From: [Scytonema hofmanni] UTEX 2349
GTDB taxonomy: Bacteria; Cyanobacteriota; Cyanobacteriia; Cyanobacteriales; Nostocaceae
NCBI RefSeq assembly: GCF_000582685.1
Contig: NZ_KK073768.1
Span: forward strand, 4,862,801-4,926,800
Length of the DNA: 64,000 bases
Direction: 5' to 3'
Positions 6,892 through 16,558 of this stretch are shown here, one piece after another. The position numbers and the translations under genes are program-made. The notes below the pieces were generated by a model. It did not search any database. It was not told the origin of the DNA and saw only the letters and a program-made list of their open reading frames with translations. Positions within the stretch are counted from its first letter, which is position 1; the number at the start of each line of letters is the position of its first letter.

Positions 6892-9225
6892 ATGCCAGAA
6901 GCAATTGACAAGAAATCTTTGAGTGAACGTGATATTTGTACAAAGTACATTACACCTGCTCTAACTAATCGGGCATGGGATATCAACACTCAGATTCGTG
7001 AGGAAGTGACGCTGACAAAAGGTAGGGTGATTGTTAGGGGTAAGCTTGCTAGTCGAGGTGAGCAGAAACGCGCTGATTATGTGCTGTATCACAAACCCGG
7101 TGTACCACTGGCTGTAATTGAAGCTAAAGATAATAATCACGGTGTCAGTGCGGGGATGCAACAAGCGATCGCAACTGGTGAACTAATTGATGTACCATTC
7201 ATCTTTAGCTCCAATGGCGACGCTTTTATGATGTGCGATCGCACGATTACGGAAGGACAGCGAGAGCGAGAAATCCCCCTTGAGCAGTTCCCGACACCGC
7301 AGGAACTTTGGCAAAAATACTGTGATTGGAAGGGAATTGACTCAGAGATTCAGCCGATTGTTTCTCAAGATTACTATCCTAGTTCTGATAAAAAACAGCC
7401 ACGCTACTATCAACAGATTGCCATTAATCGCACAATTGAAGCGATCGCCAAAGGAGAAAATCGCATTTTGTTAGTGATGGCAACAGGTACAGGTAAGACT
7501 TTTACCGCTTTTCAGATTATCTGGCGGTTGTGGAAATCGGGGGCGAAAAAGCGTATCCTGTTTTTGGCAGACCGCAACATTTTGGTTGACCAAACTAGAG
7601 TCAATGACTTTAAACCCTTTGGCTCAAGAATGACCAAAATTCAGAAGCGACAGATAGATAAATCTTATGAAATTTATCTATGTCTGTATCAGGCAGTAAC
7701 GGGAAATGAAGAGGCGAAAAACATTTATCGGCAGTTTTCGCCAGATTTTTTTGACTTAATTATTATAGATGAATGCCATAGAGGAAGCGCTAATGAGGAT
7801 TCCGCATGGCGAGAAATTTTGGAATATTTTAGAAATGCTACACAGATTGGCTTGACAGCTACCCCAAGGGAGACAGAAGAAGCTTCTAACATCAATTATT
7901 TTGGTGAGTCACTTTTTACCTATTCGCTCAAACAAGGGATTGAAGATGGTTTTTTAGCTCCTTACAAAGTGATTCGGATTGATTTAGATAAAGACTTGAG
8001 TGGATGGAAACCAAAGCCAGGTCAACGGGATAAGTATGGTAAACCAATTCCCGACCAAGTGTATAATCAACGAGATTTTGATAGAACTCTCGTGCTAGAG
8101 AAGCGCACTGAGTTAGTTGCACGGATTATTTCTGATTATCTTAAATCAAGCGATCGCTTTGCCAAAACTATCATTTTTTGTGAGACGACTGACCATGCCG
8201 AACGGATGCGGGTGGCATTAGTTAATGAGAATGCTGATTTGGTGGCGGGGAATAGCCGCTATATTATGCGAATTACTGGGGATGATGCTCAAGGTAAGGC
8301 TGAATTGGATAATTTCATCGATCCAGAAAGTAAATATCCCACGATTGTTACTACCTCTGAGTTGCTGACGACGGGTGTTGATGCTAAAACTTGCAAATTG
8401 ATTGTTTTAGATCAGCGCATCCTGTCAATGACCAAGTTTAAGCAAATTATTGGTCGCGGGACTCGCATTGATGAAGACTATGGGAAAATGTTCTTCACAA
8501 TTATGGACTTTAAAAAAGCGACAGAGTTATTTGCTGACCCTGATTTTGATGGCGATCCTGTACAAATTTATCAGCCTAAGCCAGTTGATCCCATTGTTCC
8601 GCCTGATACTGGAGACGATGAGGTAGTTATAGATGATGGCGAGATTAGCCGCAAGCAAACGCGGGATAGGTATGTAATTGCAGACGAAGAAGTGTCTATT
8701 GCTTTTATTCGAGAGCAATACTACGGCAAAGACGGTAAGCTGATTACGGAATCGATTAAGGACTATACTCGCAAAACAGTTAGTCAGGAGTACGCCTCAT
8801 TAGATGCTTTCTTGAAGAAATGGCACTCTACGGAGCAGAAGCAGGCTATTATCCGAGAGTTACAAGAGTTGGGTGTACCTTTGGAAGCGTTAGAAAAAGA
8901 GATTGGTAGGGATTTTGACCCATTAGATTTGATTTGTCATGTTGTTTTTGACCAACCACCATTAACTCGCAAAGAAAGAGCAAACAATGTCCGCAAGCGT
9001 AACTACTTTAGCAACTATGGCGAACAAGCTAGAACGGTTTTAAATGCTTTGTTGGATAAGTATGCTGATGAGGGAATTGAAGATATTGAAAGTCTGGATG
9101 TGTTAAAGGTACAACCAATCAGCGATTTAGGCACTCCGTTAGAGATAATTAGTATTTTCGGTGGTAAGCAGGCTTATTTACAAGCTTTGTCTGTTCTCAA
9201 GTCAGAAATATATCGAGTATCTTGA
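6892..9225 (+). CDS. hsdR: type I restriction enzyme R subunit
   Basis: This 777-aa motor and nuclease subunit has an N-terminal PD-(D/E)xK nuclease (Asp62, Glu77, Lys79 in AVIEAK). A superfamily 2 helicase follows, with Walker A ATGTGKT (about 197-203), DECH (293-296), GLTATP and the arginine-finger motif QIIGRGTR. The C-terminal EcoEI-type R domain is about residues 600-777. All catalytic motifs are present. It is the first gene of an hsdR-hsdM-hsdS operon in the transposon cargo, with 68 bp to hsdM. It cleaves unmodified foreign DNA after ATP-driven translocation, in complex with HsdM and HsdS. Confidence 0.96.
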   Translation: MPEAIDKKSLSERDICTKYITPALTNRAWDINTQIREEVTLTKGRVIVRGKLASRGEQKRADYVLYHKPGVPLAVIEAKDNNHGVSAGMQQAIATGELIDVPFIFSSNGDAFMMCDRTITEGQREREIPLEQFPTPQELWQKYCDWKGIDSEIQPIVSQDYYPSSDKKQPRYYQQIAINRTIEAIAKGENRILLVMATGTGKTFTAFQIIWRLWKSGAKKRILFLADRNILVDQTRVNDFKPFGSRMTKIQKRQIDKSYEIYLCLYQAVTGNEEAKNIYRQFSPDFFDLIIIDECHRGSANEDSAWREILEYFRNATQIGLTATPRETEEASNINYFGESLFTYSLKQGIEDGFLAPYKVIRIDLDKDLSGWKPKPGQRDKYGKPIPDQVYNQRDFDRTLVLEKRTELVARIISDYLKSSDRFAKTIIFCETTDHAERMRVALVNENADLVAGNSRYIMRITGDDAQGKAELDNFIDPESKYPTIVTTSELLTTGVDAKTCKLIVLDQRILSMTKFKQIIGRGTRIDEDYGKMFFTIMDFKKATELFADPDFDGDPVQIYQPKPVDPIVPPDTGDDEVVIDDGEISRKQTRDRYVIADEEVSIAFIREQYYGKDGKLITESIKDYTRKTVSQEYASLDAFLKKWHSTEQKQAIIRELQELGVPLEALEKEIGRDFDPLDLICHVVFDQPPLTRKERANNVRKRNYFSNYGEQARTVLNALLDKYADEGIEDIESLDVLKVQPISDLGTPLEIISIFGGKQAYLQALSVLKSEIYRVS

Positions 9226-9293
9226 CATCCAGGAATAGGATATGATTTCTCTTCTAGGTTAATTCTGCCAATCAGCGATCGCAGTCTCATATT

Positions 9294-10736
9294 ATGTCAA
9301 TCAGCACTACAATTAAGACTATTCAAGATATCATGCGGAAGGATGCGGGCGTTGATGGTGACGCGCAACGCATTAACCAGTTAGTTTGGATGATATTCCT
9401 CAAAGTTTTTGATGCCCGTGAAGAAGAATATGAACTACTGGAAGATAATTATCAATCTCCTATTCCTGAAGGGTTGCGTTGGCGGAATTGGGCAGCAGAT
9501 TCTGAAGGTATCACTGGAGATGGTTTACTAGATTTTGTAGATAATGCTTTATTTAAAACCCTCAAAGAACTGAGAACTACGGCAACTGATGCGCGTGGGC
9601 AGATGATTGGTAAGGTGTTTGAGGATGCCTACAACTATATGAAAAATGGCACTCTCATCCGCCAAGTAATTAATAAGCTCAATGAAGTTGATTTTAATAA
9701 AAAAGATCAAAAAAAGCAGTTTAGCGAAATTTACGAGAAAATTCTCAAAGATTTGCAGAGTGCGGGAAATGCTGGAGAATATTATACTCCCCGTGCGGTG
9801 ACAAAGTTTATTGTCGATAGAATCAAGCCGCAATTAGGCGAAATTGTATTTGACCCAGCTTGCGGTACAGGTGGCTTTTTAACGGCAGCAATTGATTACA
9901 TTCGCCAAAATTTTCAGAGTGCTGATGTCCCAGAAACTCTGCAACGGACGATTCGCGGAACTGAGAAAAAGCCCTTACCTTTTAACCTTTGTGTCACGAA
10001 TCTGATTTTACATGGCATTGATGTGCCGTCAGCAGAACATGATAATACTTTGGCACGACCATTGCGCGATTACAGTCCTCACGAACGGGTGGATGTAATT
10101 ATCACTAATCCGCCTTTTGGTGGGATGGAAGAAGATGGAATTGAGGACAATTTTCCCGCTACTTTCCGCACGCGAGAAACCGCAGATTTATTTCTGGTGC
10201 TGATTGCTCATTTACTCAAAGAAGGCGGTAGAGGGGCAATAGTTCTGCCTGATGGAACCCTGTTTGGGGAAGGTGTAAAGACACGGATTAAAGAAAAACT
10301 GCTGCAAGATTGCAATCTACATACAATTGTGCGTTTACCAAATGGGGTATTTAATCCCTACACAAGTATTAAAACTAATCTGCTATTTTTCACTAAAGGG
10401 GAACCAACAGAAAGGATTTGGTATTATGAACACCCTTACCCAGCAGGTTATAAGTCATACTCGAAAACTAAGCCAATTCGCTTTGAGGAGTTTGCACCGG
10501 AGCAAGAATGGTGGGATAACCGTGAGAAAAATGAGTTTGCTTGGCAGGTTTCAATTGCAGATTTGAAAGCGAATAACTACAATATAGATATTAAAAATCC
10601 TCACAAAGTTGATGTAGAACACGCTGATTTAGATGAGATGTTAGCAGAGCATCAGAAACTCATGGCAGAGTTGGGTGAGGTGCGAAGTAAGTTGAAATTC
10701 GAGTTAATAGAAGCGTTGGAAATAGATGAAGATTGA
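9294..10736 (+). CDS. hsdM: type I restriction-modification DNA N6-adenine methyltransferase M subunit
   Basis: This 480-aa protein has an N-terminal helical HsdM domain (about residues 5-140). The methyltransferase fold follows, with SAM motif DPACGTGGF (about 200) and catalytic NPPF (about 275, ITNPPFGG). The C-terminal helices contact HsdS. It methylates adenine in both strands of the target to protect host and element DNA. The frame is intact. It overlaps hsdS by 11 bp, suggesting translational coupling. Confidence 0.96.
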   Translation: MSISTTIKTIQDIMRKDAGVDGDAQRINQLVWMIFLKVFDAREEEYELLEDNYQSPIPEGLRWRNWAADSEGITGDGLLDFVDNALFKTLKELRTTATDARGQMIGKVFEDAYNYMKNGTLIRQVINKLNEVDFNKKDQKKQFSEIYEKILKDLQSAGNAGEYYTPRAVTKFIVDRIKPQLGEIVFDPACGTGGFLTAAIDYIRQNFQSADVPETLQRTIRGTEKKPLPFNLCVTNLILHGIDVPSAEHDNTLARPLRDYSPHERVDVIITNPPFGGMEEDGIEDNFPATFRTRETADLFLVLIAHLLKEGGRGAIVLPDGTLFGEGVKTRIKEKLLQDCNLHTIVRLPNGVFNPYTSIKTNLLFFTKGEPTERIWYYEHPYPAGYKSYSKTKPIRFEEFAPEQEWWDNREKNEFAWQVSIADLKANNYNIDIKNPHKVDVEHADLDEMLAEHQKLMAELGEVRSKLKFELIEALEIDED

Positions 10737-12474
10737 AAGTTTTTTTGTAAATTTTGAATTATTGACTGATGCACCCAATGCAGTTGCAAAGTTACGAGAA
10801 ATAATTTTGCAATTGGCTGTGCGGGGAAAGCTTGTTTCTCAAAAACCAAATGATGAACCTGCTTTGAGTTCATTAAATAGAGCCAAAATAGAAAATGAGT
10901 TTTTTCAGCAGACAGAGATTTTTGCTAGAGATGAATTAGATTCATTTTGCCCAAATAATAGATCACTGGCTACTATTCCTCATAGATGGGAATGGGTAAG
11001 TCTAGTTGAGGTTGTTGATAAAGGAAAAAACTCCATTAAACGAGGGCCTTTTGGTAGTTCAATAAGGAAGGAGTTCTTTGTACCAGACGGATACAAAGTT
11101 TATGAGCAGAAAAATGCGATTTATGATGATTTTCAATTAGGATACTACTTTATAAATGAAAAAAAGTTTCAGGAATTAAAAGATTTTGAGTTAAAGCCGA
11201 ATGACATTATTATAAGTTGTTCTGGAACTATTGGAAGAATAGCAGTAGCGCCAGAGAGTATTAGGCAAGGAATTATTAATCAAGCTTTGTTAAAAATAAC
11301 ACTTAACACAAAACTTTTATCTAATAATTATTTTAAAATTTTGTTTCCTGCATTTTTTATGAACACTTCGGTGCTAACTGAACTGAAGGGAACAGCTATC
11401 AAAAATATTGTAGGGGTGCAAGCTCTTAAGCAGCTTCTATTTCCACTTCCTCCAATTGCAGAACAAAAACGCATTGTAGAGAAGTGCGATCGCTTGCTTT
11501 CCATCTGTGACGAAATCGAAAAACGCCAGCAGCAAAGGCAGGAGAGCATTTTGAGGATGAATGAGAGTGCGATCGCTCAACTCCTCTCCTCTCAAAATCC
11601 CGATGAATTCCGCCAACACTGGCAGCGCATTCGCAACAATTTTGACCTATTCTACAGCGTTCCTGAAACGATTCCTAAACTGCGTCAGGCGATTTTGCAA
11701 TTAGCAGTGCAGGGTAAACTTGTGCGTCAAGAATTTGATGAGAGTGCTTTGAGATATTTAATAGAAAGAATTACTGAAGAAAGATTAGCTCTTTGTCCTA
11801 ATGAAAAAGATAAACAAAGAATTTTATCTGAATTTGGCAAAATTATTGAAGAATCTGCTCAGGGCAAGACTGAAGAATTTGAAATACCAGCGATTTGTAT
11901 TTGTGACTTTATTACAAAAGGAACAACACCATCTAATAGCGAATTGCTGCCAGAAGGAGAAATTCCATATTTAAAGGTTTACAATATTGTTGATAATAAA
12001 ATTGACTTTTTTTATAAACCAACCTATATTTCAAGAACAGTTCATACAACAAAACTCAAACGTTCATTAGTTTGTCCTGGTGATGTATTGATGAACATTG
12101 TTGGCCCACCATTAGGAAAAATAGCTATTGTACCAGATGATTTTCCTGAGTGGAATATAAACCAAGCTCTTGCTGTTTTTAGACCTGTAGATTCTGTTTA
12201 TAATAGGTTTATGTACTATGCTTTATCCAGTTATGCAACTTTAGAAAAAGTTTTGAATGAAACAAAGGGAACAGCAGGACAAGATAATCTTTCCCTTGAG
12301 CAATGTCGTAGTTTGAGAATACCACTCTACACAATTGAGACACAAAAACGGATTGTAGAGAAGTGCGATCGCCTGATGTCTCTCTGCGATACTCTAGAAG
12401 CCAAATTGAAACAAGGGCGAGACAGCAGCGAGAAACTGATGGAAGTCGCAGCAAAGCAAGTTTTAACAGCCTGA
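10726..12474 (+). CDS. hsdS: type I restriction-modification specificity subunit
   Basis: This 582-aa protein has two target recognition domains (about residues 75-250 and 370-540), each followed by a conserved helical spacer. The two spacer copies share the motif KRIVEKCDRL, at about residue 250 and again near 545. This internal duplication is typical of HsdS, where the domains read the two halves of a bipartite site and the helices set the gap. AT-rich codon use in both recognition domains contrasts with the HIP1-bearing spacers, as expected for exchangeable domains. The target sequence cannot be read from the protein. Confidence 0.94.
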   Translation: MKIESFFVNFELLTDAPNAVAKLREIILQLAVRGKLVSQKPNDEPALSSLNRAKIENEFFQQTEIFARDELDSFCPNNRSLATIPHRWEWVSLVEVVDKGKNSIKRGPFGSSIRKEFFVPDGYKVYEQKNAIYDDFQLGYYFINEKKFQELKDFELKPNDIIISCSGTIGRIAVAPESIRQGIINQALLKITLNTKLLSNNYFKILFPAFFMNTSVLTELKGTAIKNIVGVQALKQLLFPLPPIAEQKRIVEKCDRLLSICDEIEKRQQQRQESILRMNESAIAQLLSSQNPDEFRQHWQRIRNNFDLFYSVPETIPKLRQAILQLAVQGKLVRQEFDESALRYLIERITEERLALCPNEKDKQRILSEFGKIIEESAQGKTEEFEIPAICICDFITKGTTPSNSELLPEGEIPYLKVYNIVDNKIDFFYKPTYISRTVHTTKLKRSLVCPGDVLMNIVGPPLGKIAIVPDDFPEWNINQALAVFRPVDSVYNRFMYYALSSYATLEKVLNETKGTAGQDNLSLEQCRSLRIPLYTIETQKRIVEKCDRLMSLCDTLEAKLKQGRDSSEKLMEVAAKQVLTA

Positions 12475-12713
12475 TAACTTTCTTGCGTTTCACATTCAAT
12501 CAGCTTGCAGGCGATCGCTGAATACTGTTAACTCAAATTGTGGAAAACTGCGATCGTAGTCTTGAGGCTATTACTGCTAAGTGATGACTGGCTCCCGATT
12601 GCTGAAAACTGCTATATCCCGCCGGTGCCAGGTATCGGATTTGCGAGATGCTGATTATTTCCTGGAAACGTCGGCTGTAATAAATATTTATAAACTTGCG
12701 AAAGCCTTAAATG

Positions 12714-15608
12714 TTAGTCTTTACAAGACTCTGCAAGAGAGAAGAGATTTTCTATCCCACAAGCCACTACCAAAAAGCCAAAGCCCCCAAACCCCGGTCT
12801 CTCGTCTCCAACCGTCCAACCCATCGAGGTAGTCCACCCATCACCAAGACGAGTATAAATTAATGCTGGTAAAGAAGGTACATGTACATCCGCAAACGTG
12901 TCGTTTACCACCCGTTTAATATCGGTCAACTCGTCCACGATTTCATTATACGTCTGGGACTTCCCTCGTTTTCGCCAACCTACGAGATCGCAAAACTTGT
13001 TCCAAGAATTATCCTTTCCAGTTAGACTCTGGTATATTTTACTCTGGATGCTAATGCCAAATTTATTGTTACTATTTTCAAGCCAGAGTCGATTAATTTC
13101 CTGAAGAGTTTCACAAGGGAAATTTTTCAAAAGCTCATGCCAATCTGCATAGTTCTCTTTAACCATGACTTGGTAAAAAGTCCAAGCAGTTTCCTTGTCT
13201 GCCTGTTTCCACTGTTCTTGTTGAAGATAGTTTTCTAATGCTTCACATAGTTTATCTGCTTCCAATTCATTAGTACATTTTCTCAATTCAGATTCAAAAG
13301 CTTTATCGGCTTCTGAGTTATCTTGAACTGCCAACATCTGAGAAAAGCCTTGCCTGAATCGTTCTGGATTGTCTTTATTAGCGAATTTCAATCGAAAAAT
13401 TTCTTGCCATTTTTCTTCACTTCTATTATTTTTATCCCCCCACATCTGATGTAATTTTTCATAAGCTTTCTGGTAGAGACAATAGACTTCTGGTGCTTCA
13501 GGGAGGCGGATATTGGGAATAATGTGAGGTATAATGCGGGAGACTCGATAAAGTCGATTTGATTCTTCTGCTTCGGAACTTACTTCTATAAGCCCTAATT
13601 CAATCGCTCGACTCAACTGTTTTTTGTAGTCAGAAGTAGACTCACAAACTGCTGATAATGCTATCATGGGGACGGGAATTTCAAATACCAAACATCGGCT
13701 GAGTATTTGCTCAATATCTTGGTCAAGTTGCTCGTATAACTCTTCCCAAATTATTCTTCCCTGCCATTCAGTAGGATTAGCTTTAAGTTGAGTGAGTTTT
13801 GTTTCTGCATCTTCTCCTAACAACACCTCATCATTTAACCATTCCAACACCCGAGGATTACCATCAGCCAAAATTTTGGCTCTCTCAATTAAATTTAGAG
13901 AAATTTCCTCGGAATTAAAAGCTTTTAATCGACTCAGTTTTTTCTGTAAATCCGATTTGCGGAAGGATTCTAGAGGTTGTTTGTAGAATGATTCATCCAG
14001 GTCTGATTCAAAGTCATAACGACAGGTAATAATAATACGGTGGTCGGCATTATTCTCTTTAATTGCCCATACTAATGACTTCAATATTTCGGCTACTTGA
14101 GTTTTGAGAATATACCTTCCTTGACGATGTTCTAAATTCCATTCAAAGTCATCAAATACCAGCAAAAAGGGTTTCTCTCCAGATTGGTTCAACTCCGCAA
14201 ACACATCTCTTAATCGATATTTGAGTTCCTCTTTGCCTTCCCTGAGTGCTGTCCGTAGTTCTGCATTCCTCAGTTTATCTGCTAGCTTACTCACCAAACT
14301 AGATTCATCAATTTGTCGCCAACCAATGATTTTTTCACTTTCAGATAAGCGATCGCACAATCTTGCAGCAATCGTACTTTTTCCTAATCCTCCCATACCA
14401 TGAATTAAAATCCCAATCTTTTCTGAATAGGGCTTGAGTACCCGCAAACAGTTTTGTAACTGGCGACGACGACCAACAAAAGTTTCACGAGTGGCAACTC
14501 TAAGTTTCTTCTCTGGGTCTAAAAACTCTTGAGCAACAGAAGCACGAGGTACGGGTTTACGTCCGCGCTTGACCAACGCACCCGGTAGAGTTTCTGCCAC
14601 ATACAAGCGCAACAAATGCCAATCTCGTGCTTGATTTTTTAGCAGTACTTGATAAGCGATCGCAATTGCTTCTGTAAGCGTCTTTCCGGCTGACAATTCC
14701 TGGTACAAGGCAGCAGCAGTAGCTATGGCATCAGTATCCAACACTCGCTGACCCCAACCGATAACAGCCGTTGCACCTTGCTTTAGTAATGCCTCTGCCA
14801 TTGATGGTACTGCACCAGCGTCACTTGAGTATCCAGTATTACAACCAGAAAGGAAAATTAGCTTGGGCAGTTGGAATTGCAATTCTGTAGCGATGTCTTC
14901 TGCACTGCTATATTCTGCTTGTCCCAATTCCGTCTCAGTGATAAAACGTGGTTCTCCATCCCGAAATGTGGTATGACCTGTCAGGTGGATAACATCAAAG
15001 TAACTCTTATCGTAATCATCGACCAAATAACCCAACTCTTTTAGGCAACCACTTTCTTCCACTATCAACGATAAGGGTTGACGCTTCGTTGCTGACAAAA
15101 CTTGGGCTTCTTCAGCCTCAAAATCCAGTTCCGGTTCGATTCCCAATGGGGAAGTTGCCATAAACAGAACATTTAATGCCCGATTTGCTGGCTGATCTTC
15201 CGGTGTCAGTTGTTTAGAATCATCATCCTTTACCCATCGGATGGGAATAATGGGAAAAGGTCGTCGATTCACCAAAAAATCTGTACTATCATGCAGTATT
15301 TCCCACGGTAAATGGGCGAGTTTTTCGGTTGCAGCAATGGCAAGAACGATAACCTCACGCTTATGCTGGTCAATTGCACTTTGAAAAATGCGATCGCTTC
15401 CGTCTAACCAGTTATAAAGTGCTTGCCCAGTCTTAGCATAGTCTTCGGGCAGTCTGGTGTAATAATCTGTTTCTACCTTTTTAATCAACCCAGTGATTTC
15501 TGCCAGGGGTAGCTGACGGGACTGGCAATTGTTGGGATTATCCCAGAATAAACGCAACTGAGCGTAGCGATCGCCCACGAGTTTCAGGTAAAGGTGGAGA
15601 ATCTTCAT
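12714..15608 (-). CDS. CHAT protease-STAND NTPase protein
   Basis: This 964-aa protein has an N-terminal CHAT (caspase-like) domain with the catalytic dyad His212 (IHLTGH) and Cys256 (LSGCNTG). A STAND-type NTPase follows (Walker A GMGGLGKS at 404-411, Walker B LLVFDD with Asp486-487), then about 400 residues of helical sensor-like region. This architecture belongs to the NTPase-dependent, caspase-like conflict systems of cyanobacteria and actinobacteria, in which a trigger activates proteolysis. The gene lies 2 bp from an upstream small gene on the same strand, so the two form an operon. It is transposon cargo. Substrate and trigger cannot be inferred from the sequence. Confidence 0.85.
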   Translation of the reverse strand: MKILHLYLKLVGDRYAQLRLFWDNPNNCQSRQLPLAEITGLIKKVETDYYTRLPEDYAKTGQALYNWLDGSDRIFQSAIDQHKREVIVLAIAATEKLAHLPWEILHDSTDFLVNRRPFPIIPIRWVKDDDSKQLTPEDQPANRALNVLFMATSPLGIEPELDFEAEEAQVLSATKRQPLSLIVEESGCLKELGYLVDDYDKSYFDVIHLTGHTTFRDGEPRFITETELGQAEYSSAEDIATELQFQLPKLIFLSGCNTGYSSDAGAVPSMAEALLKQGATAVIGWGQRVLDTDAIATAAALYQELSAGKTLTEAIAIAYQVLLKNQARDWHLLRLYVAETLPGALVKRGRKPVPRASVAQEFLDPEKKLRVATRETFVGRRRQLQNCLRVLKPYSEKIGILIHGMGGLGKSTIAARLCDRLSESEKIIGWRQIDESSLVSKLADKLRNAELRTALREGKEELKYRLRDVFAELNQSGEKPFLLVFDDFEWNLEHRQGRYILKTQVAEILKSLVWAIKENNADHRIIITCRYDFESDLDESFYKQPLESFRKSDLQKKLSRLKAFNSEEISLNLIERAKILADGNPRVLEWLNDEVLLGEDAETKLTQLKANPTEWQGRIIWEELYEQLDQDIEQILSRCLVFEIPVPMIALSAVCESTSDYKKQLSRAIELGLIEVSSEAEESNRLYRVSRIIPHIIPNIRLPEAPEVYCLYQKAYEKLHQMWGDKNNRSEEKWQEIFRLKFANKDNPERFRQGFSQMLAVQDNSEADKAFESELRKCTNELEADKLCEALENYLQQEQWKQADKETAWTFYQVMVKENYADWHELLKNFPCETLQEINRLWLENSNNKFGISIQSKIYQSLTGKDNSWNKFCDLVGWRKRGKSQTYNEIVDELTDIKRVVNDTFADVHVPSLPALIYTRLGDGWTTSMGWTVGDERPGFGGFGFLVVACGIENLFSLAESCKD

Positions 15609-15610
15609 TA

Positions 15611-15940
15611 CTACTTGTAGTTTTCTAGAATCTCCTTGATTTGCTCTACTGTTGCGTCTTTGAGCAGTAATCGACGATTGTCATCAGTAACAATCAAAAC
15701 CTTCTCAACCCTGGCACCAGTTGGGTCGTGTAAAGACTTTTGATTCTTCTCCTTCCACTTGTGAATGCTCTCTGCAATGGTCAATGTTCCACTCACAATT
15801 CCCACAATCGTGGCTATAGTGGCTAGGGTTCCTTCCCGCTCGACTTCTTCAATAGTTTGATAACTTCCTTCTAATCCCTCAATTGCTAAAAGTTCTTCTG
15901 TAGCTTTTACTGCATCTCGTCCTTGGATTTCAATTTTCAT
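15611..15940 (-). CDS. small EACC1-like partner of the CHAT-STAND protein
   Basis: This 109-aa protein has an N-terminal beta strand (MKIEIQG), a central hydrophobic glycine-containing helix (about residues 40-60) and a basic C-terminal alpha/beta part. The pattern resembles effector-associated constant component 1 (EACC1), small proteins that accompany CHAT, trypsin and STAND effectors. It is the first gene of the two-gene operon and ends 2 bp before the CHAT-STAND start. The family name is inferred from pattern and context. The 281 bp upstream (15941-16221) show no credible gene. Confidence 0.6.
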   Translation of the reverse strand: MKIEIQGRDAVKATEELLAIEGLEGSYQTIEEVEREGTLATIATIVGIVSGTLTIAESIHKWKEKNQKSLHDPTGARVEKVLIVTDDNRRLLLKDATVEQIKEILENYK

Positions 15941-16221
15941 ATTGCTAAATCTTTAAATAAAAAATTCGGAGAGAAAATTCAGTTAAATGGCGCTTATATT
16001 TTTACTTGAATTAGCGGATGTTAGAAACTGTTAAACAAAATAACACAAGGTTCACACCCCACCTTGGCATCTACCTAAAATTGTTACATTCCTTGGGAAT
16101 GCGTCATCTCTCTGCGAATATCTCAAGGATGTACAACAGTACATCACAAGCACCACATAACCAAAGTCTCCTAACAGATAGGCAGAAATTAGACAGTCGT
16201 TACTTGCGCTTCGTTAACAAA

Positions 16222-16440
16222 TTACGACTTTGGTGGAATTTTGCCGTCATTCTGAGCTTGTTTAATCGCTCGTTTCACAATTAACACCGCCATTTGAGAC
16301 AAAGAACGCTCCTCTGCATCAGCCAAAAATTGCAGGGCTTCTTTGTCTTCTTCTTCCATATAAAGAGTTACAGTTACTTTTCCCATGTCAGCATCATAAG
16401 CGATTTTGTTTGTTTTTGTATTAAATACATTAAAACACAC
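16222..16440 (-). CDS. ribbon-helix-helix (CopG/Arc-like) protein
   Basis: The core reads GKVTVTLYMEEEDKEALQFL, a beta strand followed by helix, with a second helix after SLSQMAVLIVKRAI. This is the short layout of ribbon-helix-helix DNA-binding proteins, often antitoxins or autorepressors. The start could be 16440 (72 aa) or 16386 (54 aa, MGKVTV); the core lies in both. It is divergent from the gene at 16559. No toxin gene is adjacent, so its role is open. Confidence 0.65.
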   Translation of the reverse strand: MCFNVFNTKTNKIAYDADMGKVTVTLYMEEEDKEALQFLADAEERSLSQMAVLIVKRAIKQAQNDGKIPPKS

Positions 16441-16487
16441 TAATTAAAACAAAAACACTTTATTTTAGCGTATAATTACAGATAAGT

Positions 16488-16531
16488 CAAAAGCCAGCCA
16501 TCAACTTTCTCAGGGCGGATGCTGGCTTTTG
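16488..16531 (+). promoter_or_regulatory. leader hairpin 1 (AAAAGCCAGC...GCTGGCTTTT)
   Basis: Perfect 10-bp arms at 16489-16498 and 16521-16530 enclose 22 nt, about 28 bp before the start of the next gene. It looks like a terminator or attenuator in a 5' leader. The same arms recur before the gene at 17519. Confidence 0.65.
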
Positions 16532-16558
16532 GCCCCCATATCACAGGAGACATTTTCC

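Noticed and set aside
12581..12832. 83-aa frame with an HTH-like segment (NIYKLAKALNVSLYKTL)
   Set aside because: It overlaps the end of the CHAT-STAND gene on the other strand and lacks a good ribosome site. The segment could be a relic of an XRE-type regulator, but it is too short to call.
16018..16284. 88-aa frame between the EACC1-like and RHH genes
   Set aside because: It has no domain pattern, partly overlaps the RHH gene in antisense, and starts in AT-rich spacer.
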